Assembly: GCF_023101765.2 (NCBI RefSeq)
Contig: NC_064232.1
Coordinates: 7,123,933-7,187,932, forward strand
Source: Spodoptera frugiperda
Lineage: Eukaryota > Arthropoda > Insecta > Lepidoptera > Noctuidae
Reading direction: 5' to 3'
Length of the DNA stretch: 64,000 nucleotides
A program made the position numbers and the translations under genes. Of this stretch, positions 44,506-54,002 are shown in pieces. The notes beneath the pieces were generated by a model. The model had not been told where the DNA came from, did no database searches, and saw only the letters and a list, made by a program, of their open reading frames with translations. The stretch's first letter is position 1. Each line of letters begins with the position of its first letter.

Positions 44506-44564
44506 TAGACAGAAGTTAGGAAGAGAAATAGGATTTATTTTCTTCTCTTCTAATGATATACATA

Positions 44565-45055
44565 CATACATAACCTCACGCCTGTGTACCACGGCGGTAG
44601 GCAGAGACAATGGAACGTCAATTATGTAGTATCCTCGGTCAAAAATAAATTATTACAACTTTTCAATACAATAAATTTATTCAATAATAAATCACACTCT
44701 CATTCATAAATCTGATGAACTACTTAATTTTCGAATTTTTCTAGCTAAATTTCTAAAAATAAATCTGCTACTTGACATAAAAATCGGATGACGTCATAAT
44801 AGAGTATTTCATACAAAGTTCATAGGAAATATCGTTTTTGACGTTTCGAATAAAGTATTGAATTTGACTAGTAGGAAACTAGCCTACTGCCACGCTTCTT
44901 ACACACTTCTTTCGCGTCATCAACAGTCATCAGTCTTTTCATGCATGCTCGTCGATTAAAGGTACTTTTAATTTGGCCCTTTTTTAATATATCACCAATC
45001 TGGTCGATATATGTCCGTCTAGGGCGCCCTCTACCGACGGCCCCATTCATATCCG
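44565..45055 (-). pseudogene. LINE-N C-terminal fragment split by repJ
   Basis: The minus-strand frame 45050-44868 reads GRGRPRRTYIDQIGDILKKG, then STFNRRACMKRLMTVDDAKE, the C-terminus of a LINE-type ORF. repJ (44640-44880) separates it from the LINE 3' end at 44565-44635 (CACGCCTGTGTACCACGG, GACAATGGAACGTCAATT). The upstream RT domain is absent. Confidence 0.65.
44640..44880 (-). repeat. repJ copy
   Basis: About 240 bp found again as a reverse complement at 51755-52010: ATTATTACAACTTTTCAAT, CACACTCTCATTC, CATACAAAGTTCATAGGAAA and AATTTGACTAGTAGG. Inserted in LINE-N, hence mobile; its class is unknown. Confidence 0.6.
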
Positions 45056-45059
45056 TCTT

Positions 45060-45240
45060 TATTTCTTTCTATTCTAATAATATCTTCTTATTTATTTCGT
45101 TGCGGGATCCAAGACAATCATTCATGTTGCCGGGACGTTGGACTTCAGTGTTCCGGTGTTTGCATGGTTGTATCTACTGTACATCCTGGTGCACAGGAGT
45201 TGCAGCGTTTAGTAGAGTGAAGTGGGTTTGTTCTACAATA
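45060..45240 (-). repeat. repI copy
   Basis: TCTAATAATATCTTCTTA, TCGTTGCGGGATCCAAGAC and CACAGGAGTTGCAGCG. The same orientation as 20912-21070. Confidence 0.5.
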
Positions 45241-45529
45241 AAAACTATCAAGAAAAAACGAGTAGGTGCAGAATTTCGTCCTGTGTTCGATTCCCGTGCG
45301 AAAAAATAATTTTTAGTGTGATCTATAAATTGTTGGGTGCTTATGAAATCTTATTATAACTTTTTTCGTTTTAAATAACGTTGCTCCACACTTGGATTTT
45401 CTCCGAAATGGGAAATTGGGGATTTTCGTCGGTTTTCTGCTGGGCCGTGCAATCACTCCAGTCAAGCCGACCCATTCGTGTTAAAGCATGGCTCTCCCAC
45501 ACTTGAGTAATAATAATAGGTATTACTAG

Positions 45530-45722
45530 GTACCACAGATGGGGCCCAGTAGGGCAGATGCCTGATCCGGAGCTGCGGACTACCTAGCGGGTTTACCGGG
45601 GCTCCGGCTTGAAAAGCAGGAGTGGGAACGGGGTGGTTTTTGGTCAGTAAGAGTCTGACACTCCCTCCCGCCTCGCCCAAGGCTCGAGAAGTCATTGGAT
45701 GATTTGCCCCTGAAAAAAAAAG
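45530..45722 (+). repeat. SINE-D copy, near full length
   Basis: CCACAGATGGGGCCCAGTAG to GATTTGCCCCTGAAAAAAAA. Preceded at 45430-45500 by a SINE-A 5' fragment (GCATGGCTCTCCCACAC). Confidence 0.7.
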
Positions 45723-45959
45723 GTATTATTAGGTCACCTGCACTTATCTATAAGGAAAACCCACCTAGTTATGATTGGGGGAAATGATAAAACAATACAT
45801 AATATTTCACGGTCGATCATGCTTGATAAAAGTGTACAATCCGCTTATTGATCATATTTATTATGAGTCAGAGACAATGATAGCTTATCTGTAAACATCT
45901 TATTTACTATCTAATATTTTAATATAGTGGAAAAATTCTTTGGTTTATTTGAGCCAACC

Positions 45960-46105
45960 TTTTTTTTGGGAAAATGACTTCTCTCACTTTGGGCGAGGCG
46001 AGAGGGAATGTCAGCCTCTTACTGACTAAAAACCACGCCATTCCTGCTCCTGCGTTGCCATCCGGAGCCCCGGTAACCCGCTGTGCAGTCCGCGGCTCCG
46101 GTAAT
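45960..46105 (-). repeat. SINE-D copy
   Basis: TTTTTTTTGGGAAAATGACT to GGAGCCCCGGTAACC and CAGTCCGCGGCTCCGG. Confidence 0.65.
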
Positions 46106-46107
46106 CA

Positions 46108-46278
46108 GTATCCTTAGTACATGTTTGCTTTATTTTGAACGAAAACGAAATGAGAGTATATTCGGTGGCCGTATTCTGATTGGCCGGCGCAAATGAACCA
46201 ACCAATCAGATGCCTGACGCGCTCTCATTTCGATTACTTTAAATGTAAAACAATCTCGTACTAAGGGCATCGTAAGTT
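46108..46278. mobile_element. MITE-G copy
   Basis: CCTTAGTACATGTTTGCTTT and AAAACAATCTCGTACTAAGG form the inverted ends. The centre is GATTGGCCGGCGCAAATGAA with CCAACCAATCAGATGCC. It lies between two SINE-D copies of the same orientation. Confidence 0.65.
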
Positions 46279-46309
46279 CGCCGGCATTTGAATTAGCTCC
46301 TAGGGTTTT

Positions 46310-46455
46310 TAGAGAGAGGCAAAATCGTCTAATTACTGCTCCTTGGGCGAGACGAGAGTGAGTGTCAGACTCTTACTCACTAAACACCACCTTGTTAGTA
46401 CTCCTGTATTGAGCCGGAACTACGGTTAACCAGTCGTCGGCAGCTCCGAAAAGTG
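46310..46455 (-). repeat. SINE-D copy, diverged
   Basis: GAGAGGCAAAATCGTCTAAT to GAGCCGGAACTACGG and CGGCAGCTCCGAAA. Confidence 0.6.
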
Positions 46456-46907
46456 TGGTTTGAAATCTACCAGTGTGACTTTCTTTTTTTATTTATTTAT
46501 TTTACTTTCCCGAGTTATATGTTCTTTCTAAGATTATTCAAACACCACTGACAAACGGTGAAGGAAAACATCGTGAGGAAACTTGAATTTATAATTTCTA
46601 ATAATATACTGGGTGTAAGGAAAACGCTCTCGAAGCCAAAAGACTTTTGCTTTATTATACGAACACAGTTTAATAACAATAACCATTCACCAAATGGTTA
46701 ATGTATTAGTGATTTAGTATTTTTCAAAACCGCAATGTACAGCGTACAGAATTTAAGGTAAACGACATCGCACGCGCGCGCAATTTTCATACCTACCGTA
46801 CCGCACGATCCAGCGGCGCGGCGGGCGGTACGGTGAAACACGCGCCTATTCATCCAATACGTCGGTATAGGTTGAAGCGTATTGTTTACTGTAAAACACT
46901 TACCTAG

Positions 46908-47219
46908 CTAAATCCTTTGCGATCGAACAAGGTGGGGCTCGAATTGTGCCCCATTCATCTCGATGCAGAGGCGGGCTCGGCGATATGTTTCCGCATGAAG
47001 ACGGGGCATCAAAGTTGGGTCTTCATTAGAATGCTTATTTTGCCGCATTTCATCCGCACTAGAACACTCGCGGTCGACAACTCTTTCCTTAACGTACCCC
47101 CACAAAAAAAAGTCTAAGGGGGTTAGATCGGGCGAACGGGGTGGCCAAGCTTGTGGCCCTAGCCTGCCGATCCACCGGTCTTCCAACATCACCGAGAGAC
47201 GCTCACGGACACTTCTCAC
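46908..47219 (-). pseudogene. DDE transposase C-terminal fragment
   Basis: 103 codons containing WPPRSPDLTPLDFFLWGYVK, the block around the third acidic catalytic residue of mariner-related DDE transposases. It is followed by the usual C-terminal stretch ending FEPHLVRSQRI. The first two catalytic Asp residues and the DNA-binding domain are not found upstream, so the gene is broken. Read on the minus strand, with the N-terminus expected towards 48600. Confidence 0.75.
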
Positions 47220-47288
47220 TACGTGCGGCGGGGCACCATCAACATGTTGCCGTATTCACGAGCACTGTACATTGTTGTGGCATTGATA

Positions 47289-47348
47289 AACAACACGAAC
47301 ACAAACTTAACAACACGAACACAAACTTAACAACACGAACACAAACTT
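47289..47348. repeat. 20-bp minisatellite, 3 units
   Basis: AACACGAACACAAACTTAAC is repeated three times without change inside the mariner-type element, next to the broken transposase. Confidence 0.85.
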
Positions 47349-49029
47349 AACAATAACTAACAAGAAACTTAACAATTAACTAACAATAACAACAAAACTG
47401 TAATTTTAATCTAAAAACGTAACCGGAACAAAATTAGGCGCGTCTACGTAATTCGCAAGGGAATACTGACTTAAAAACTGTTGCACGGTTGCACAAGTAC
47501 CAACAGTGTTGCCAGTTTATTTTTATGTAAATAATACTTAGACGAAATAAAAAAACAAAAAATACCTTGTTGCGAGGTCTTGATTTTTACCCCATGACCT
47601 ACTACTGATGAACTTGAGAAAAACTATCTTAATAGTTACTTGATTCATAAGAGTTTTTGCACACTTAAGAAATAAAGAAGAAACAAATGCAAATTTTAAT
47701 ACAAAAATTCAAATAAAAGTGGCAACATTGCTCGAACTTCCCCGAAAAGATCTACCCGGTGGCGGCGCGGTGTCGGCGCCATCTTCTTGTTCAAAGATCA
47801 ATAAATTGCAGACACTCCTCTTGCTTCCTTTGTCTGCTACTGTTTTATTCGTCTTTAATTACGTTTCTCAGTTATTTTATCTTTAATAAGTTAATTAATA
47901 AAGAATCAAACTAAATGCATGAACGTGTGAAGGCTTCTTAGTAGTGAAGCAAAACGGACTAAATTGATACCTACTATCGCTACCTAACGGTACTGGACGT
48001 TAGGGATAAAACTATCTCAGTGTCACTTATACGGCATGTTGGTATGTTACTTAAGGTAAGCAAAATGTTTTGATTTGTAGTTCGTTTAGAAAGATGATTT
48101 AATGATTACATAATAATTAAATGATTGAATGATGATTAAATAATAAATCAGAATAGTGAAGTTAAAAAAACTTAAAAACAAAAAACGAACTTACGTAAAA
48201 TAATAAAACAAAATGTTAGGAGTGTAGGCATAATGCATGTTTAATCATTATTGTCACTTCTGTTTTATTTTAGGCGCGTCGGCTTGGCGCTTGACGTTTG
48301 CGTATGTAGTAGTGTAGGGCTCGCCCACGCACACATAGTCTGTACCGCTGTGCCTACTACGTGCAACAAAGTATTGCGCGGTCGAGTTAGTTGACCCGTG
48401 GCTTCACAGCTGATTGAATTAATTTACATTGCGTTTTGAAAAATAATTACTGAATATGGTTTTTTTATTGCGATTCTATTTCTTTGTATGTATCAAAGGC
48501 TAGTGACCTAAAAAAAACCGAAAAAAAAGTGTAAAAAATTGGTTTTTTTTTCGCGTTTTTTTTGGTGCCTTCGTATCAGTAATCACCAGCACTATCGCCT
48601 GTTTTTGTTTTCGGAAGCGTTTCCCTTACACCCGTTAATTTTGTGCGACGGTGGTAATTCATGCTCAAACCTTCTCCGTGTGAGAAGAGGCCTTTGATCA
48701 GCAGTACACACTTATAGGCTGCTGATATGTTTCACATAACTTGCCAACCTAAAATCAAGACATCTCGATTCGAACACAAGACTGCTCGATTGCAGCCACT
48801 GTACCAGCGAGGTAGTCACGTGCTTACAAATCACAAATAGATACTGAATGCCATGCGTCAATAGTGGTCGGTTATGGAGGACTTTGTGTGTGCTTCCATT
48901 GTACGATACGATACGATACGACACGGTGACGTGACGGATAGATGACGAATATCTACGAGTATATCTAAGTATACTTCATATAATAATATAATGCTGAAAT
49001 ATTTGTTTGTTTGTTTATTATTTTTATGG

Positions 49030-49200
49030 AATCGGGGGCAGACGTTGCTCGTTGTTCTCCATAGGAATCTACACTTTGGAACGAGCAAATAGAGCAACTA
49101 GAGGACTGACCGATAGACAGACGTTATTAATATTATTATATTTGCTTTGACATTCAAAAGTGCCTTCCTGGTCTATTTGAAATAAATGATTTTGACTTTG
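49030..49200 (+). repeat. repE copy
   Basis: GACGTTGCTCGTTGTTCTCC to AATAAATGATTTTGACTTTG. Clear terminal GACTTT unit. A tRNA-like remnant (CTCGATTCGAACACAAG) lies upstream at 48770-48820. Confidence 0.6.
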
Positions 49201-50309
49201 GCGAGCAGAGCAGGGTCACCTGATCTTTGTTTGCTTGAACGCGCTAATTTCTGGAAATACCTGTCCGATTTGAAGAATTCTTTGTGTTGGATAGTGAATT
49301 AAGACTATAGGCTGTAAAACATCACGCTATCACCAATAGGAGCCGAGCAGTGGGTGAAAAACTACATATATAATTACGAAAGCAAGTCACGCATGTGTCG
49401 CTTCTTTACGTCTAAACCACTGTACCGATTTGTATAATTATTTTTCTAGGCTATATAACATCACGCTACAATCAATAGGAGTAGAGGAATAACTAGATAG
49501 TAATACCGTATGGGGAAACCTCTTATGACTTCATTTAAACCACATATTTGTTATCATCTTGGCTGACAATATACGAAAAATGAGCGAAATAGGCCCAGTA
49601 GGTAAGCCAAAATGTGCATTATTCTCTTTGAGCTAATTTGAACACTCTTTACAAATACGGCATTATAACAGCCGCGCCGCATGTCCGTAACATTCCTAGA
49701 CAACCTACAACATTACAGCTCTTCTGTAGTCAAGGAACATGGAGCTGTTCACACTGAATATGATACTTGATTCTTTTCATTATTTATTTTTATTGATTTT
49801 TTTTTTACTTTTAATTCGATAATACGTACTGAATCACGTCAAAACGACTAACTAGATCGGGATGAAATTTGGAACAGGAGTAGATTATGATCTGAAATAA
49901 CACATAGGCTACTTATTTACCCACAAGAAACCGGGCAAAGCCGCTGGCAGAAGCTATAGTAAGTAGATAAACTCCACCGATGATTCAGCTCACCTAGTGA
50001 TTGAGTAGTGCGTGTATTTTGTTTTAATGCAAAGATAATGAAATCAAACAATATTATAAATAGGTACCGTGTACGTTAGCTTCAAGTACGTGACGGTATC
50101 GTGTGTGTGCTCATTGTAAACACGATACGATATTTTAAGTAGGTACACAAAAGGTTCACAATTAATTGCCATCACATTTTACTTGGGACTCATAACGTAA
50201 CTGGTGAAAAGTGGGGGTCACATGACACACGATGACACCTGACAAATGACAGATGACAGAAGTCGCACATAGCCGATCGACGAGCAAATCAATGGATGAC
50301 GTCATAATC
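49201..50309. other. spacer with dispersed-repeat remnants
   Basis: 49840-49960 is the repeat also at 15430-15580 (ACGTCAAAACGACTAACTAG, CACATAGGCTAC, GCTGGCAGAAGC). At 49588 an AAAATGAGCGAAATAGGCCC stretch is followed by a GTAAGC donor (seven-codon mini exon); it cannot be joined in frame to the block at 50767. No gene is called. Confidence 0.35.
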
Positions 50310-50540
50310 TAAACCGACGTTAAACAACGCTTGCGTTATGTTTTATTGTGTGAGTGAGGCCCAATTCCCCCCTTCCCAATCTTTCCAATTCCCAGAACAA
50401 CAACCCTTAAATTCCTAACCTCCCAAAAAGCCGGCAATGCACTTATAACGCCTCTGGTGTTTCAAGCGTCCATGGGCGGCGGCGATTGCTTGCCATCAGG
50501 TGATACGTCCGCTCGTTTACCGGCGAGTTCCATAAAAAAA
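50310..50540 (+). repeat. SINE-A copy, 5' end missing
   Basis: AACCGACGTTAAACAACGCT to CGTTTACCGGCGAGTTCCAT and A-run. Confidence 0.65.
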
Positions 50541-50766
50541 AAAACACACAGCACATATGAAGTTTACATGCGAATAAACATGGATAGAAAATCCCAACGA
50601 ACAACAGTTGGGCAGAAAGCCCGCCAGACACGATCACCTCGCCTGGTCGGAGGATCCTCCTTTTCTTAGAGAACTTTACTCTCTGTTCCCTAAAATATCA
50701 GTTTGATGATTACAAGATGTCATGTTTATGTATGTGTACATGGCTAAACTTTTTCTGTTGTTTCAG

Positions 50767-50842
50767 TGTAGCAGCTGACTTTCAAACCCTTATAGAAATA
50801 CGTTCATTCATTGATGATCAAATGATGAACCAAGGACGATGA
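50767..50842 (+). CDS. candidate terminal coding exon, gene unknown
   Basis: A strong acceptor (CTTTTTCTGTTGTTTCAG, 50749-50766, with a GCTAAAC branch-like word upstream) is followed by a frame open for 24 codons in one phase. It begins VAADFQTLIEIRS and ends FIDDQMMNQGR, then TGA at 50840-50842. AATAAA lies at 50865-50870. Acceptor, stop and polyadenylation signal in the right order suggest the last exon of a plus-strand gene. No upstream exon could be linked, and the peptide is not recognised. Confidence 0.35.
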
Positions 50843-51540
50843 AAATAACTATAAAATGTTGGAGAATAAACTATTTAATCTATTTGTCTTATTTACGAGG
50901 AGGCGAGTAAGTAGTCGAATAAAATTAGGTACCTATATAAAGGATTCTAAAAGTATCTGCCACGACTTTAATGCAAGGTAGTGTTGCTGAAGATTACAAT
51001 AGTGAAGAAATTTCGTACCCCGGACCAGTTAATTTAATTTGAAAACATAAAGAAGTAAACATTGACTCTACTCTGCATAAAGTGGTTCACTAATACGCAC
51101 GATGCGACAGACAGTGAAAGAGATAGCTCTTTCATAACACACGTACATAGATTGCACACGCTTCTCATGATGAAAAGTCCCTCTGTGCCTCGAAACCAGT
51201 AGAGCTTTTGTCCATTAATGTACGTGAGTAAACCGTGATTTTTTTCTCTTAATCTACTTTATTTGTTACTTTTTAGAAGTTAATCTATAAACATGTTTAC
51301 CTATCTTACATGCTACAATGAAATTACTATTTTATACCAATTAATTTCTTTATTCATTCCGTCCGACTTAAATTAAATTCAACTGCAAACTGCAATTCAT
51401 TATTCACAATCGAATCGAATCATTTTACTTTTTTATCTCTTTAAACTTACCTACCAGACAAGATATCGAACGGACATTCGCCATTTTATAAATAACACGT
51501 CTTATGTCAAGGCCGAAAGCCTTTTATCGAAACGATAAAG
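50843..51540. other. AT-rich spacer
   Basis: Holds the short repeat at 51150-51240 (CTCGAAACCAGTAGAGC, AATGTACGTGAGTAAACCG) and the minus-strand mini-exon candidate described separately. Confidence 0.35.
51451..51493 (-). CDS. candidate mini first exon
   Basis: Minus strand: AAAATGGCGAATGTCC starts a frame of 11 codons (M-A-N-V-R-S-I-S-C-L-V) ending in a strong donor, GTAG followed by GTAAGTTT. Good start context, but no partner exon was identified to the left. Could be chance. Confidence 0.2.
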
Positions 51541-51720
51541 AGGGGCCATCTATGAATTACGTCACACGTTAAGGGGGGGAGGGGGTCAACGTAGTGTGAC
51601 TTTATGTGACAAGGGGGCGGGAGGGGTTTTAAATTTCGTGATGTCAATTCCAATTATCATAATGTAACTGTTAAAACATGAACTTGCAACTATTATCGAA
51701 AAAGTCAAAAAATCTAGATT
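51541..51720. repeat. GGGGCCATC-ended MITE, left part
   Basis: AGGGGCCATCTATGAATTAC, GACAAGGGGGCGGGAGGGG and AATTTCGTGATGTCA parallel 52949-53112. The right end runs into repJ, so this copy is truncated or interrupted. Confidence 0.5.
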
Positions 51721-51754
51721 TAAAATTATAAAATGTGACGTCAGACTTACTCAC

Positions 51755-52010
51755 AAATGTGACCAATAGGCTAGTCAAATTCAATACTTTTTTCGAAAAG
51801 TCAAAAACGATATTTTCTATGAACTTTGTATGAAATACTCTATTATGACGTCATCAGATTTTGACGTCAAATAGCAGACTTATTTCTAGAAATTTAGCTA
51901 GAAAAAATCAAAAATTAAGTAGTTCATCAAATTTACGAATGAGAGTGTGATTATTTTTGAATATTTTATTGTATTGAAAAGTTGTAATAATTTATTTTTG
52001 ACCCAGTCAT
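51755..52010 (+). repeat. repJ copy
   Basis: Reverse complement of 44640-44880: AGTCAAATTCAATACTTTTT, CTATGAACTTTGTATGAAA, GAGAGTGTGATTAT and TTGAAAAGTTGTAATAATT. Confidence 0.6.
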
Positions 52011-52216
52011 CATCCCTATTTATGAATGGCTCCTTATTTTCAATCCAATATGGAGTCTGATTATAATAATAATCATGAATCATACGACATACAATGGACA
52101 CAAACACACGCACACACTCATAAATACTGATATATTCACATCAAATATTACAATCTTATATCTTCTACCGTTATCAGCCTTAATCCGTTGAGATAAGGTT
52201 GATATTTGATCGTATC

Positions 52217-52321
52217 AGTTCGTTGTTAAATTGGCAAATAGCACAGTCTTGTTTTTGCGTTCAAATACAACACATTTGTGTAGTAGTTTTGTTGTGGATA
52301 ACACATATTACGTTTTATTAA
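52217..52321 (+). promoter_or_regulatory. candidate transcription start and 5'UTR exon of the acetyltransferase gene
   Basis: ATCAGTTCGTTG is an arthropod-type initiator (TCAGT) near 52217. About 100 nt later a good donor occurs (TATTAAT followed by GTAAGTAAATG). The first coding exon at 53914 begins directly after an acceptor, so a non-coding exon must lie upstream, and this is the best candidate seen. RNA evidence would be needed to confirm it. Confidence 0.3.
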
Positions 52322-52948
52322 TGTAAGTAAATGATTATTGTGTGTTTTGACATATTAGTTATAGGTTTTTTAATATAATAATACTTGAAATACGGATTTT
52401 ATAATACAAAGTGCGTTTTAGTTCGTTTTAAGTTAATAATTTTGTGATTGTCGCTTCGTTTATTTTTAATCTGCGCGCGGGAAAAGGTTTTGACAGGTTA
52501 TGTTTTTTTTTTAATTTTTGTGTTGTTGATAAAGTTTTTTTTTATTGATAACCGATATTGCTTTATATTTTGTTTTATTTGTTTCTTTGATTAGTGTAAT
52601 TTTACATATCACACTGCTGATTTACAATAAAATATTGAATTAATGTTGTTATTATACCATACAAGTTTAAATTCATATTTTTTGGTCAATATTTATTTTT
52701 GGTACAACTAGTACCGTAGTTATAATTATGATTAAGGCACTATAAATATATAATATCTACTGACGATACTTTGGGAACGTTACTAGTAGGTATTAATTAA
52801 GTAACTTGTTTGTTTTAACAGTTTGCACGAACGAAACATTAAAATAATCGAAAACCAACGATAATAAGGAAAAATTAATTGCCATTATTACATAAATGTT
52901 TAAGAAAAAATATTGAAAAAATATTTTATTGTGTAATTGGATAGAAGG
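52322..52948. other. AT-rich probable first-intron sequence
   Basis: Very AT-rich with poly-T runs. No repeat family or open frame recognised. Confidence 0.35.
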
Positions 52949-53112
52949 GGCTATCCATTAATTTCGTCACACCTTAAGGGGGAGGGAGTCGACGAAGTGT
53001 GACTGACTTTATGTGACAAGGGGGCGGGAGGGGTCTTAAATTTCGTGACGTCACATTTCAATTATTATAATATAACTGTTGAAACACGAACTCGGAACTA
53101 TTATGGATGGCC
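52949..53112. mobile_element. 164-bp MITE with GGGGCYATCCAT ends
   Basis: The left end GGGGCTATCCATTAAT and right end ATTATGGATGGCCCC are inverted repeats. The interior has GTCACACCTTAAGGGGG and GACAAGGGGGCGGGAGGGG. No coding capacity. A related partial copy is at 51541. Confidence 0.65.
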
Positions 53113-53379
53113 CCGAAATAAACTAAACATCAAGTACGACGGTATCTCTTTACTCGGATAAGAAAGAAACGATGCACTAAGTTCTTAACATATTATTATG
53201 AATGCTAATTGCTCATTAGTTTAACCCATTCACACAAACCTTACTAGTCATAAAGACGTGCACGACTTTATTCTACAGTGGCGCCATCTAGACAGCGCAA
53301 GAATTTACAATATAAACTAGCCGTTTTGTTTTTCTGTGACTTCTTGCTAGAACTGAGAGTTTTGGGAAACCGAAAACGA

Positions 53380-53465
53380 TGTAACGCACTTGTAACAACT
53401 CCTCTAGTGTTGCGGGTGTCCATTGGCGGCGGCGGTTGCTTACCATCAGGTGATCTGTCTGAAGC
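53380..53465 (+). repeat. SINE-A-type 3' fragment
   Basis: ACGCACTTGTAACAACTCC and GCGGCGGCGGTTGCTTACC to GTGATCTGTCTG. A second such fragment is at 54415-54482 just before exon 2. Confidence 0.45.
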
Positions 53466-53599
53466 GATGTGAAATTTATTTGTACTGCTCATGGTAAACG
53501 TGTGGCGCGGGATGCAGCACTGGGGATCTTAATGACATTACAAATGGAAATGTCTATGAGTTTGTGTGTAGGTATTTTTATTACTCAATCACGTCAAAA

Positions 53600-53815
53600 C
53601 GACTGAAAGCCTCTTCTCATACGGAGAAGGTTTGAGCATTAATTGCCACGCTTGTTCAATGCGGGTTGGCAAGTTCAAACGTACCTATATAATAAAATTA
53701 TGAATTATAAATTCAGGTTTTCTCACGATGTTTTCCTTGACCGTTTGTCAGTGGTGTCTAAATAATCTTAGAAACCACATATAACTCGGAATAAGACACA
53801 TTGGTACTAATAACA
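53600..53815 (-). repeat. repP copy
   Basis: CTCTTCTCATACGGAGAAGG, CAATGCGGGTTGGCAAG, TTTTCTCACGATGTTTTCC and AACTCGGAATAAGACACATT. It ends about 100 bp before the first coding exon of the acetyltransferase. Confidence 0.6.
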
Positions 53816-53913
53816 CATAGGATTCTTTTCATTCCAAGGGAACGTGGGTGAAGCCTCTGGCAGAAGTTAGTCATGAATAAAATGTATTATTAACTTGTAC
53901 CATATTTGTTCAG

Positions 53914-54002
53914 ATGCCGTGGGAGCGACCAGCTAGTGTGCCCATAGGACAGGTCTGGAGCAGGTTCAAAGGAAGAGAAAGAGATGGAAAACCGGCACAC
54001 AT
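53914..54002 (+). CDS. acetyltransferase exon 1 (coding)
   Basis: The acceptor CATATTTGTTCAG directly abuts ATG. 29 codons (MPWERPASVP to GKPAH) plus AT, then donor GTAATG, which is a weak consensus. The acceptor right before the ATG implies an upstream non-coding exon. Confidence 0.75.

Larger units (their letters stand above)
46609..48635 (-). mobile_element. mariner/Tc1-type element, 2027 bp, decayed
   Basis: Ends are CTGGGTGTAAGGAAAACGCT at the left and AGCGTTTCCCTTACACCCGT at the right, inverted to each other and flanked by TA (46607-46608, 48636-48637). A transposase C-terminal fragment lies near the left end on the minus strand. The remainder of the transposase is unreadable. The inside holds GC-rich pieces (46770-46840, 47745-47790, 48270-48400) and a 20-bp minisatellite. 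Insertion within repP confirms the boundaries. Confidence 0.75.
46480..48725 (+). repeat. repP copy split by a mariner-type element
   Basis: The left arm 46480-46606 has CCAGTGTGACTTTC and CACCACTGACAAACGGTGAA. The right arm 48638-48725 has GTGGTAATTCATGCTCAAAC and GAGAAGAGGCCTTTGATCAG. These are adjacent in intact repP copies, so all between is insertion. Confidence 0.65.

Noticed and set aside
49588..49611. Seven-codon mini exon with GTAAGC donor
   Set aside because: Joining it to the acceptor at 50767 gives an immediate stop, and no other acceptor in frame was found.
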